Under the pieces are notes generated by a model. The model made no database searches, was not told where the DNA came from, and saw nothing but the letters and a program-made list of their open reading frames with translations. 64,000 bases of DNA from Blastobasis lacticolella (Eukaryota; Arthropoda; Insecta; Lepidoptera; Blastobasidae): the NCBI GenBank assembly GCA_905147135.1, contig LR990057.1, forward strand, positions 2,480,001 to 2,544,000. Direction: 5' to 3'. Below, piece after piece: positions 1-12,000 of the stretch. The translations under genes and the position numbers were made by a program. The number at the start of each line of letters is the position of its first letter. Position 1 is the stretch's first letter.

Positions 1-3000
1 GTGTAAGGCTGACGATAAGGTGATGACCCACAGGTGGTCCTCCGACACGATCCTGTCGATGTCGGCGAACGTGTGCGTGCCGCCGCCGTGCGGGGAGGTG
101 GCGTGGCCCTCCCCGCCGCGGGCGCCCGAGCGGGCGGCGCGCGGCTCCAAGGCCCGGATGGACCGCCAGAGGGAGGAGAGCGCGTTCGTCGGGACCACGG
201 TAAGGCGGGGACGGGGAGGGGGCGGGGCCCTCCCCGCCGCGGGGCCGCGCGGCTCCAAGGCCCGGATGGACCGCCAGAGGGAGGAGGGCGCGTTCGTCGG
301 GACCACGGTAAGGCGGGGACGGGGAGGGGGCGGGGCCCTCCCCGCCGCGGGGCCGCGCGGCTCCAAGGCCCGGATGGACCGCCAGAGGGAGGAGAGCGCG
401 TTCGTCGGGACCACGGTAAGGCGGGGACGGGGAGGGGGCGGGGCCCTCCCCGCCGCGGGGCCGCGCGGCTCCAAGGCCCGGATGGACCGCCAGAGGGAGG
501 AGAGCGCGTTCGTCGGGACCACGGTAAGGCGGGGACGGGGAGGGGGCGGGGCCCTCCCCGCCGCGGGGCCGCGCGGCTCCAAGGCCCGGATGGACCGCCA
601 GAGGGAGGAGAGCGCGTTCGTCGGGACCACGGTAAGGCGGGGACGGGGAGGGGGCGGGGCCCTCCCCGCCGCGGGGCCGCGCGGCTCCAAGGCCCGGATG
701 GACCGCCAGAGGGAGGAGAGCGCGTTCGTCGGGACCACGGTAAGGCGGGGACGGGGAGGGGGCGGGGCCCTCCCCGCCGCGGGGCCGCGCGGCTCCAAGG
801 CCCGGATGGACCGCCAGAGGGAGGAGAGCGCGTTCGTCGGGACCACGGTAAGGCGGGGACGGGGAGGGGGCGGGGCCCTCCCCGCCGCGGGGCCGCGCGG
901 CTCCAAGGCCCGGATGGACCGCCAGAGGGAGGAGAGCGCGTTCGTCGGGACCACGGTAAGGCGGGGACGGGGAGGGGGCGGGGCCCTCCCCGCCGCGGGG
1001 CCGCGCGGCTCCAAGGCCCGGATGGACCGCCAGAGGGAGGAGAGCGCGTTCGTCGGGACCACGGTAAGGCGGGGACGGGGAGGGGGCGGGGCCCTCCCCG
1101 CCGCGGGGCCGCGCGGCTCCAAGGCCCGGATGGACCGCCAGAGGGAGGAGAGCGCGTTCGTCGGGACCACGGTAAGGCGGGGACGGGGAGGGGGCGGGGC
1201 CCTCCCCGCCGCGGGGCCGCGCGGCTCCAAGGCCCGGATGGACCGCCAGAGGGAGGAGAGCGCGTTCGTCGGGACCACGGTAAGGCGGGGACGGGGAGGG
1301 GGCGGGGCCCTCCCCGCCGCGGGGCCGCGCGGCTCCAAGGCCCGGATGGACCGCCAGAGGGAGGAGAGCGCGTTCGTCGGGACCACGGTAAGGCGGGGAC
1401 GGGGAGGGGGCGGGGCCCTCCCCGCCGCGGGGCCGCGCGGCTCCAAGGCCCGGATGGACCGCCAGAGGGAGGAGAGCGCGTTCGTCGGGACCACGGTAAG
1501 GCGGGGACGGGGAGGGGGCGGGGCCCTCCCCGCCGCGGGGCCGCGCGGCTCCAAGGCCCGGATGGACCGCCAGAGGGAGGAGAGCGCGTTCGTCGGGACC
1601 ACGGTAAGGCGGGGACGGGGAGGGGGCGGGGCCCTCCCCGCCGCGGGGCCGCGCGGCTCCAAGGCCCGGATGGACCGCCAGAGGGAGGAGAGCGCGTTCG
1701 TCGGGACCACGGTAAGGCGGGGACGGGGAGGGGGCGGGGCCCTCCCCGCCGCGGGGCCGCGCGGCTCCAAGGCCCGGATGGACCGCCAGAGGGAGGAGAG
1801 CGCGTTCGTCGGGACCACGGTAAGGCGGGGACGGGGAGGGGGCGGGGCCCTCCCCGCCGCGGGGCCGCGCGGCTCCAAGGCCCGGATGGACCGCCAGAGG
1901 GAGGAGAGCGCGTTCGTCGGGACCACGGTAAGGCGGGGACGGGGAGGGGGCGGGGCCCTCCCCGCCGCGGGGCCGCGCGGCTCCAAGGCCCGGATGGACC
2001 GCCAGAGGGAGGAGAGCGCGTTCGTCGGGACCACGGTAAGGCGGGGACGGGGAGGGGGCGGGGCCCTCCCCGCCGCGGGGCCGCGCGGCTCCAAGGCCCG
2101 GATGGACCGCCAGAGGGAGGAGAGCGCGTTCGTCGGGACCACGGTAAGGCGGGGACGGGGAGGGGGCGGGGCCCTCCCCGCCGCGGGGCCGCGCGGCTCC
2201 AAGGCCCGGATGGACCGCCAGAGGGAGGAGAGCGCGTTCGTCGGGACCACGGTAAGGCGGGGACGGGGAGGGGGCGGGGCCCTCCCCGCCGCGGGGCCGC
2301 GCGGCTCCAAGGCCCGGATGGACCGCCAGAGGGAGGAGAGCGCGTTCGTCGGGACCACGGTAAGGCGGGGACGGGGAGGGGGCGGGGCCCTCCCCGCCGC
2401 GGGGCCGCGCGGCTCCAAGGCCCGGATGGACCGCCAGAGGGAGGAGAGCGCGTTCGTCGGGACCACGGTAAGGCGGGGACGGGGAGGGGGCGGGGCCCTC
2501 CCCGCCGCGGGGCCGCGCGGCTCCAAGGCCCGGATGGACCGCCAGAGGGAGGAGAGCGCGTTCGTCGGGACCACGGTAAGGCGGGGACGGGGAGGGGGCG
2601 GGGCCCTCCCCGCCGCGGGGCCGCGCGGCTCCAAGGCCCGGATGGACCGCCAGAGGGAGGAGAGCGCGTTCGTCGGGACCACGGTAAGGCGGGGACGGGG
2701 AGGGGGCGGGGCCCTCCCCGCCGCGGGGCCGCGCGGCTCCAAGGCCCGGATGGACCGCCAGAGGGAGGAGAGCGCGTTCGTCGGGACCACGGTAAGGCGG
2801 GGACGGGGAGGGGGCGGGGCCCTCCCCGCCGCGGGGCCGCGCGGCTCCAAGGCCCGGATGGACCGCCAGAGGGAGGAGAGCGCGTTCGTCGGGACCACGG
2901 TAAGGCGGGGACGGGGAGGGGGCGGGGCCCTCCCCGCCGCGGGGCCGCGCGGCTCCAAGGCCCGGATGGACCGCCAGAGGGAGGAGAGCGCGTTCGTCGG

Positions 3001-6000
3001 GACCACGGTAAGGCGGGGCCGGGGAGGGGGCGGGGCCCTCCCCGCCGCGGGCGCCCGAGCGGGCGGCGCGCGGCTCCAAGGCCCGGATGGACCGCCAGAG
3101 GGAGGAGAGCGCGTTCGTCGGGACCACGGTAGGGCGGGGCCGGGGAGGGGGCGGGGCCCTCCCCGCCGCGGGCGCCCGAGCGGGCGGCGCGCGGCTCCAA
3201 GGCCCGGATGGACCGCCAGAGGGAGGAGAGCGCGTTCGTCGGGACCACGGTAAGGCGGGGCCGGGGAGGGGGCGGGGCCCTCCCCGCCGCGGGCGCCCGC
3301 GCGGGGGGCGCGCGGCTCCAAGGCCCGGATGGACCGCCAGAGGGAGGAGCGCGCGTTCGTCGGGACCACGGTAAGGCGGGGCCGGGGAGGGGGCGGGGCC
3401 CTCCCCGCCGCGGGCGCCCGAGCGGGCGGCGCGCGGCTCCAAGGCCCGGATGGACCGCCAGAGGGAGGAGAGCGCGTTCGTCGGGACCACGGTAAGGCGG
3501 GGCCGGGGAGGGGGCGGGGCCCTCCCCGCCGCGGGCGCCCGAGCGGGCGGCGCGCGGCTCCAAGGCCCGGATGGACCGCCAGAGGGAGGAGCGCGCGTTC
3601 GTCGGGACCACGGTAAGGCGGGGCCGGGGAGGGGGCGGGGCCCTCCCCGCCGCGGGCGCCCGAGCGGGCGGCGCGCGGCTCCAAGGCCCGGATGGACCGC
3701 CAGAGGGAGGAGAGCGCGTTCGTCGGGACCACGGTAAGGCGGGGCCGGGGAGGGGGCGGGGCCCTCCCCGCCGCGGGCGCCCGAGCGGGCGGCGCGCGGC
3801 TCCAAGGCCCGGATGGACCGCCAGAGGGAGGAGCGCGCGTTCGTCGGGACCACGGTAAGGCGGGGCCGGGGAGGGGGCGGGGCCCTCCCCGCCGCGGGCG
3901 CCCGAGCGGGCGGCGCGCGGCTCCAAGGCCCGGATGGACCGCCAGAGGGAGGAGCGCGCGTTCGTCGGGACCACGGTAAGGCGGGGCCGGGGAGGGGGCG
4001 GGGCCCTCCCCGCCGCGGGCGCCCGAGCGGGCGGCGCGCGGCTCCAAGGCCCGGATGGACCGCCAGAGGGAGGAGCGCGCGTTCGTCGGGATCACGGTAA
4101 GTGTTCAGTGGTCCCAACGTGTCAGTACGGTCGGGCGAGAAAGTGGTCTATCAGCAGTAGACCCCTTATTTCCCCATATCAATAGTTGTCTACAGGCGCC
4201 CGAGCGGGCGGCGCGCGGCTCCAAGGCCCGGATGGACCGCCAGAGGGAGGAGCGCGCGTTCGTCGGGACCACGGTAAGGCGGGGCCGGGGAGGGGGCGGG
4301 GCCCTCCCCGCCGCGGGCGCCCGAGCGGGCGGCGCGCGGCTCCAAGGCCCGGATGGACCGCCAGAGGGAGGAGAGCGCGTTCGTCGGGACCACGGTAAGG
4401 CGGGGCCGGGGAGGGGGCGGGGCCCTCCCCGCCGCGGGCGCCCGAGCGGGCGGCGCGCGGCTCCAAGGCCCGGATGGACCGCCAGAGGGAGGAGCGCGCG
4501 TTCGTCGGGACCACGGTAAGGCGGGGCCGGGGAGGGGGCGGGGCCCTCCCCGCCGCGGGCGCCCGAGCGGGCGGCGCGCGGCTCCAAGGCCCGGATGGAC
4601 CGCCAGAGGGAGGAGCGCGCGTTCGTCGGGACCACGGTAAGGCGGGGCCGGGGAGGGGGCGGGGCCCTCCCCGCCGCGGGCGCCCGAGCGGGCGGCGCGC
4701 GGCTCCAAGGCCCGGATGGACCGCCAGAGGGAGGAGCGCGCGTTCGTCGGGATCACGGTAAGTGTTCAGTGGTCCCAACGTGTCAGTACGGTCGGGCGAG
4801 AAAGTGGTCTATCAGCAGTAGACCCCTTATTTCCCCATATCAATAGTTGTCTACAGGCGCCCGAGCGGGCGGCGCGCGGCTCCAAGGCCCGGATGGACCG
4901 CCAGAGGGAGGAGCGCGCGTTCGTCGGGACCACGGTAAGGCGGGGCCGGGGAGGGGGCGGGGCCCTCCCCGCCGCGGGCGCCCGAGCGGGCGGCGCGCGG
5001 CTCCAAGGCCCGGATGGACCGCCAGAGGGAGGAGAGCGCGTTCGTCGGGACCACGGTAAGGCGGGGCCGGGGAGGGGGCGGGGCCCTCCCCGCCGCGGGC
5101 GCCCGAGCGGGCGGCGCGCGGCTCCAAGGCCCGGATGGACCGCCAGAGGGAGGAGCGCGCGTTCGTCGGGACCACGGTAAGGCGGGGCCGGGGAGGGGGC
5201 GGGGCCCTCCCCGCCGCGGGCGCCCGAGCGGGCGGCGCGCGGCTCCAAGGCCCGGATGGACCGCCAGAGGGAGGAGCGCGCGTTCGTCGGGACCACGGTA
5301 AGGCGGGGCCGGGGAGGGGGCGGGGCCCTCCCCGCCGCGGGCGCCCGAGCGGGCGGCGCGCGGCTCCAAGGCCCGGATGGACCGCCAGAGGGAGGAGAGC
5401 GCGTTCGTCGGGACCACGGTAAGGCGGGGCCGGGGAGGGGGCGGGGCCCTCCCCGCCGCGGGCGCCCGAGCGGGCGGCGCGCGGCTCCAAGGCCCGGATG
5501 GACCGCCAGAGGGAGGAGCGCGCGTTCGTCGGGACCACGGTAAGGCGGGGCCGGGGAGGGGGCGGGGCCCTCCCCGCCGCGGGCGCCCGAGCGGGCGGCG
5601 CGCGGCTCCAAGGCCCGGATGGACCGCCAGAGGGAGGAGCGCGCGTTCGTCGGGACCACGGTAAGGCGGGGCCGGGGAGGGGGCGGGGCCCTCCCCGCCG
5701 CGGGCGCCCGAGCGGGCGGCGCGCGGCTCCAAGGCCCGGATGGACCGCCAGAGGGAGGAGAGCGCGTTCGTCGGGACCACGGTAAGGCGGGGCCGGGGAG
5801 GGGGCGGGGCCCTCCCCGCCGCGGGCGCCCGAGCGGGCGGCGCGCGGCTCCAAGGCCCGGATGGACCGCCAGAGGGAGGAGCGCGCGTTCGTCGGGACCA
5901 CGGTAAGGCGGGGCCGGGGAGGGGGCGGGGCCCTCCCCGCCGCGGGCGCCCGAGCGGGCGGCGCGCGGCTCCAAGGCCCGGATGGACCGCCAGAGGGAGG

Positions 6001-9000
6001 AGCGCGCGTTCGTCGGGACCACGGTAAGGCGGGGCCGGGGAGGGGGCGGGGCCCTCCCCGCCGCGGGCGCCCGAGCGGGCGGCGCGCGGCTCCAAGGCCC
6101 GGATGGACCGCCAGAGGGAGGAGCGCGCGTTCGTCGGGATCACGGTAAGTGTTCAGTGGTCCCAACGTGTCAGTACGGTCGGGCGAGAAAGTGGTCTATC
6201 AGCAGTAGACCCCTTATTTCCCCATATCAATAGTTGTCTACAGGCGCCCGAGCGGGCGGCGCGCGGCTCCAAGGCCCGGATGGACCGCCAGAGGGAGGAG
6301 CGCGCGTTCGTCGGGACCACGGTAAGGCGGGGCCGGGGAGGGGGCGGGGCCCTCCCCGCCGCGGGCGCCCGAGCGGGCGGCGCGCGGCTCCAAGGCCCGG
6401 ATGGACCGCCAGAGGGAGGAGAGCGCGTTCGTCGGGACCACGGTAAGGCGGGGCCGGGGAGGGGGCGGGGCCCTCCCCGCCGCGGGCGCCCGAGCGGGCG
6501 GCGCGCGGCTCCAAGGCCCGGATGGACCGCCAGAGGGAGGAGCGCGCGTTCGTCGGGACCACGGTAAGGCGGGGCCGGGGAGGGGGCGGGGCCCTCCCCG
6601 CCGCGGGCGCCCGAGCGGGCGGCGCGCGGCTCCAAGGCCCGGATGGACCGCCAGAGGGAGGAGCGCGCGTTCGTCGGGACCACGGTAAGGCGGGGCCGGG
6701 GAGGGGGCGGGGCCCTCCCCGCCGCGGGCGCCCGAGCGGGCGGCGCGCGGCTCCAAGGCCCGGATGGACCGCCAGAGGGAGGAGAGCGCGTTCGTCGGGA
6801 CCACGGTAAGGCGGGGCCGGGGAGGGGGCGGGGCCCTCCCCGCCGCGGGCGCCCGAGCGGGCGGCGCGCGGCTCCAAGGCCCGGATGGACCGCCAGAGGG
6901 AGGAGCGCGCGTTCGTCGGGACCACGGTAAGGCGGGGCCGGGGAGGGGGCGGGGCCCTCCCCGCCGCGGGCGCCCGAGCGGGCGGCGCGCGGCTCCAAGG
7001 CCCGGATGGACCGCCAGAGGGAGGAGCGCGCGTTCGTCGGGACCACGGTAAGGCGGGGCCGGGGAGGGGGCGGGGCCCTCCCCGCCGCGGGCGCCCGAGC
7101 GGGCGGCGCGCGGCTCCAAGGCCCGGATGGACCGCCAGAGGGAGGAGCGCGCGTTCGTCGGGATCACGGTAAGTGTTCAGTGGTCCCAACGTGTCAGTAC
7201 GGTCGGGCGAGAAAGTGGTCTATCAGCAGTAGACCCCTTATTTCCCCATATCAATAGTTGTCTACAGGGATTGATACCCATGGGGTTGATACTCACTACT
7301 ACGGGGGATGCACACATGGGGTACGCACTTGAACAGAATAGTGAAAACAGATGTTGTGTTTAGTAGCTTTCCTGACAAAAAAGTGCAAAAATCTGCTATT
7401 AATACATTTGATAGTCTGTTATTGATGTTTTTTTTAGAATAGCTACTATTAAATGTCACCTGCGACAATTATTTGAACGATTTTTCCAACGCAACGCACA
7501 GTATAGTGACACATTGTTACTGTGTGCACTACGCGAAGTGACGGTCCATATATTAAATAATCAGATTATCCAGCAGACTGCACAATAGACTTACCTTCAG
7601 CCCTCCTTACAGTAGAACTAACTATGGGCAGCACTCTTCTTTGTCCAGAATGTGTGCAAATTATAATAGGTTGATATAGCTCGTCTAGTCTAAAATGACG
7701 CGCCCCACTACTTAGTTAGTTGATTTCGATGAGTGAGTGCAAATATTAATAACGACACTTCATCTGTGTGGGAGCGTCGACTGCTCCAATCAAACGACGC
7801 GTGCAACGTGAACGAGTCTCACCGGCAACTGAATGACAATTTACAACGGCATTTGTATATATATTGCGTCCATATTTTAAACTTGCTTGTGTGCGTTAAT
7901 GCGATAGTGGGGCGCGGCATTTTAGATTAGACGAGCTCTACCATTGTATGATATTAATGGTGGCTAGGTAATTAATAAACTTCGTATAAACTTTTAAATA
8001 CATATTTAATATACATAGAACACCCAGACCCGTAACCCGGCCGGGAATTGAACCCGGGATCTCTTGCGTGGCAGATGTTGACCACTGAACCACTCAGGTC
8101 GTCAATATTAGACTAAGGGCGCCGTAGGTTATTCTACGTCGAGTCCAAGAAAATTTTTCACTTTATAGCGAAAGTAGATGTTTAGGAGACCCACAAAACG
8201 TTGGTCCTGCACTAACTGGTAAAAAAAATATTTGTTAGTTAACCAAACTTCGTCTTTTCGTAGCGATAGTACTTTTATATCCTCTTATGTGTCATCTGTA
8301 AGTAAAAAAACTGGTCGGCCTCACATCCTCTTGGCAGTTTCGTTTTTCAGCCACATTATATTCACCAAAACGAAAAGTGATTTTTAAAATGGCTGAAAAG
8401 CGACAATCTATATATGTTACTAAGAGATGTAACAAACCGCCCCCCCGCAGCCCCCGCACCCGTTCGTGCTGACGCCCATGGCGGCGGGCGCGGACGACCC
8501 CGCGCTGCGGGCCGCGCTCGCGCACTACCGCGCCACCGGCGCCCGGATACTCAACAACCACCATCGCCGTGAGTGTATATCCTTTATAACTTTATCAATA
8601 AATATGCTTATACAAATCACACAGCGCCATCTAGCCCCCAAAATAAGCGAAGCTTGTTTTATATGTTTAATATTTTACTTTTTTATTATTGTTTGGCCGT
8701 GTGGTGTCCGGCAGAGTAGAATAGCACCAACCCCTTACACTCGTGTTCGTACAAGGCGACTAATGTTTTCGAGACAAAAGATCTGAGCGCCTCCGTAAAC
8801 TGGAAAATGGGCAGCAGCGTTTTCCATTGTTATATTATAACACTGCGATCTCCAACCCGCCTGCCAAGCGTGGAGATTATGGCAACAACCTCCCTTTTCG
8901 TGGGAGAGGCCCAAAGTCCTGCAGTGGACTATTATGGACCGTGATGACGATGATGATGATTATTGTTTTTAATATGCTACTGCTTCACATTATCCTTTTT

Positions 9001-12000
9001 TTTTTCTAATGCGTATAACACGCATACAAAAAATATAGTAATTAATTTTTTTATGTAACTTTTTGCGCAATAAAGGATATATCTATCTATCTACTTAAAC
9101 TAATTAAACTACAAATACTTGAATCTTTTTTTAAACATTTTTTTTTTTTAAAACTAGGTACTTATAACTAAACTAAACCTAACTTAATCTAATTGTAACC
9201 TAACTTAATCATTGTATCGGTGAATTGGTATTCTATACCGTATAGAGTAGAGAAAGATCTGGCGATCTGTGCTACATGATTGATCTTCAAATCTACCACA
9301 AACGTCAGTTCTCTTACATTCTGTGATATATGCGGTTGTATAACATATGCGATAAAGAGAAAACAAAATGTTTCTATTTACTATTTACCTCCCCAGCCGG
9401 CTGCGCCCTCTACAAGCCCACAGTCCTGAAACCTCCCAAGGAGCCGGAGCCCGAAACTGAAAAGCAGGAAGACGGCGAGCCCCTGGACCCGCTGGCCCCT
9501 GAGAACCACCAGCGGCTGAGCTTACTGCTGTACAGTTTCAGCAGTAAGTCCGCCAACGTGCCCGACTTCTGTGTTAATCCTTGGTGAGTGGTGGTTGGTG
9601 TTGGGAGTGAGGTGTTTGATTATTGTTCGCAACGCAGCTCTTTTAGCTCATTTTATGAACTGCATCAGCAGAAGTTAAACAACCAGACTGTTCAGAATGA
9701 TCTGACCTTACAGGAAAAATTAAGCTTTATACACCGTAGGCCCGAGTAACCCGAAACATTTTATCCACCGTAAAGTGAAAAAGTGGTATGTAATATAGTC
9801 AGAAAACGCTTACCTTTAAGGATATTCTATATTTTTATAAAATGTACAAGTTGAAAAATCTGCAGTGAAAATAACTGTAATGAATGTGACGTAGCTTTTT
9901 AATAATTTTACACCCTGAAGCGAAAATGTCATGGTTATTGGCCAGTTCGATATTTATTTGACCTAATTTAATTTAACATGGAATTTTGTAACAATAAGTT
10001 TTGTATCCAACGACAAAATGGTTTCAATTTTTTGTCGTGTAAAGAACCGACACAGACGAAGCTGCGTCTTAAGGCTGAGTAACAGCCTAGTACGCCGTAA
10101 TTATGATATCTACCGTTATCTTTTAGTCACAAAAAGCACTCATCAAGCCTTCACTTATCCTATCAATCAATGTCAGACTGGACGTCAGTTTCGTCTTTGT
10201 CTCGTTGTAATAAGAGCGAAACTCGAACGAAACCCACCCATCTTCCAGGATCGTGACAATGGAGATGTACGGCAAGCACGACATATCTCTGGGCGCGTTC
10301 CTGCGCAAGTACTGCTTCGACCCGCACCAGAAGTGCTCCTCCAACAACTGCCAGGTGCCCGTCAACCAGCATGTCAGGAGGTTAGTGGTGGCTCTAGCCT
10401 GCTTCAGGTGCTGTCCTAATTGGGAAAGGTCGTGCGACGGTGGTCGTACGACGGACGTCGCCCTATAGTGGTCACTGGTCACATCTCCTATTGAGGAAAC
10501 CTGAAATCCTCCCGTCGTACGATCATAGCCTTGCCAATTAGACCAGCGCCTTAGGGTTGGCCAATGTTGCGTTATTTTTATTTTGAGGGATATTGCGAGT
10601 GTGTCTCCTGGTCATTATAATCTGAACGCCTTAGAGGCTAGAGTGAATAGGCTGTTCCTAGAAGAGCATGCTCCGTCTTCGCCCGCATCGTCACTTACCA
10701 CCATGTAAGATGGCGATCAAATGCGTGGGAAGTACAAAAAAGTGAAAAAATAATATATATGTATTTTACAAATGTATTTTAGCGTCATCTTAAGACATTA
10801 AAAATTCTCGTAAAACACACGTCTCGTAAATGACACGGAGCTTTATAAAAATTAGCACTAAAATCTGGTGTAGGTGGCCAAAGTCAGAAATTTTCAAAAT
10901 TTATCATAGCCAAGTAATTATAAAAGTTGATGTATGAGAAATTCTAAAATACAGTGTAAACTCTTTATAACGAAACTTAAGGGACTGGGAATTTTTTGTC
11001 GTTATAGAGAGTTATCGTTATATGGAGTGAACAAAAAAAAACCAAATTAACAAGAATTTTTAATATGTATGTCTTAGATAATCAATGCTTATAAATTATT
11101 GTTTACACATATAGTCTGATAACTTTGTCTGTCGTTTTTTGCTATGCCAGTACTTGTTTTGTACGACTGATAATACGATAAGTACCAAGTATACTTGGTC
11201 GAAGCCCATCACTTCCGAGAAAACAATGCGTCATACTGCACGTGTTCAAGGCAATTAAGGATAACAAAAGCTAGACCGACCTCCAATGTTTCGGAGCTTC
11301 AAAGTCTTTTGTTACCTGATAACATAACATAAACAATAATACCGATAATAAATATTTACTGTCTAAAAATATGAACTCATTTCTTCGTAATAGAGAATGG
11401 CGTATCGCTATAAAGAGTGTTTCAATATGTGGGTTTTAACGCAAACCAACCAAGTTGGGCTCACTTCAACGTTATAGGGAGTTTATCGTTATAAAGGATA
11501 ACGTTATAAAGAGTTTACACTGTATATTGGATATTCTGACACGAACTGTTAGTGATTGTAATTTTTTTTCCTATCATAGATTCGTCCACGGCGACGTGTG
11601 CATAACGATCACATGCAACACGGTCGGCCACAGCAACGTCGACAAGTACAAGGACGAGGACAACAAACAGGTGAGTAGATGCCACTGGCTACGCCACTCG
11701 TGTCCACCGTTTCAACTGTAAGGGGGGACGTTTTTTATACAAATATGAGGTTTTAAATGTATGTCTGTGCAATTGGCCGTTAGTAAATCCAAATGAGCGT
11801 GAAATGGATTTCTACATGTTGGTAATAGAAAATAAAGCAACGAATAAGAAAAATAATAAAATCACAAAACAACGCCATCTAGCGGCGATTTGTTTGATTT
11901 TTTGATTAAACTGCTTTATTATAAATTATTAACTTATAAAACCCCATGTGCACAATTGAATACATTTATTAAGAGTATAAAACATAATTCAATTATTAAA

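Larger units (their letters stand above)
122..7267 (+). repeat. 60-copy tandem array of a PIKfyve exon unit with splice donor
   Basis: A 78-bp exon-like unit (first complete copy 122-199) is followed by a donor starting gtaag. Counting the ATG inside each copy gives 27 copies at 158, 266 and so on to 2966, spaced 108 bp. Then 9 copies lie at 3087-4055, 5 at 4232-4716, 11 at 4893-6103 and 8 at 6280-7127, spaced 121 bp: 60 in all. The 108-bp monomers lack 13 bp of the exon start. Inside blocks the spacer is a 43-bp GC-rich stretch; between blocks it is a 99-bp AT-richer intron segment at 4097, 4758, 6145 and 7169. The 108-bp copies look almost identical to each other, so amplification is recent or the array is homogenised. 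Length errors in assembly are possible. Confidence 0.95.

Noticed and set aside
4105..7189. Long open frames on the - strand through the 121-bp array (up to 441 codons)
   Set aside because: They are GC-rich shadows of the repeat. The + strand has proper splice sites and the phase of PIKfyve; the - strand has no supporting motif.
8036..8101. Functional tRNA-Gly gene on the - strand
   Set aside because: A and B boxes and the GCC-type anticodon region are visible, but the acceptor and anticodon stems do not pair and the same sequence recurs at 16049 with SINE context.
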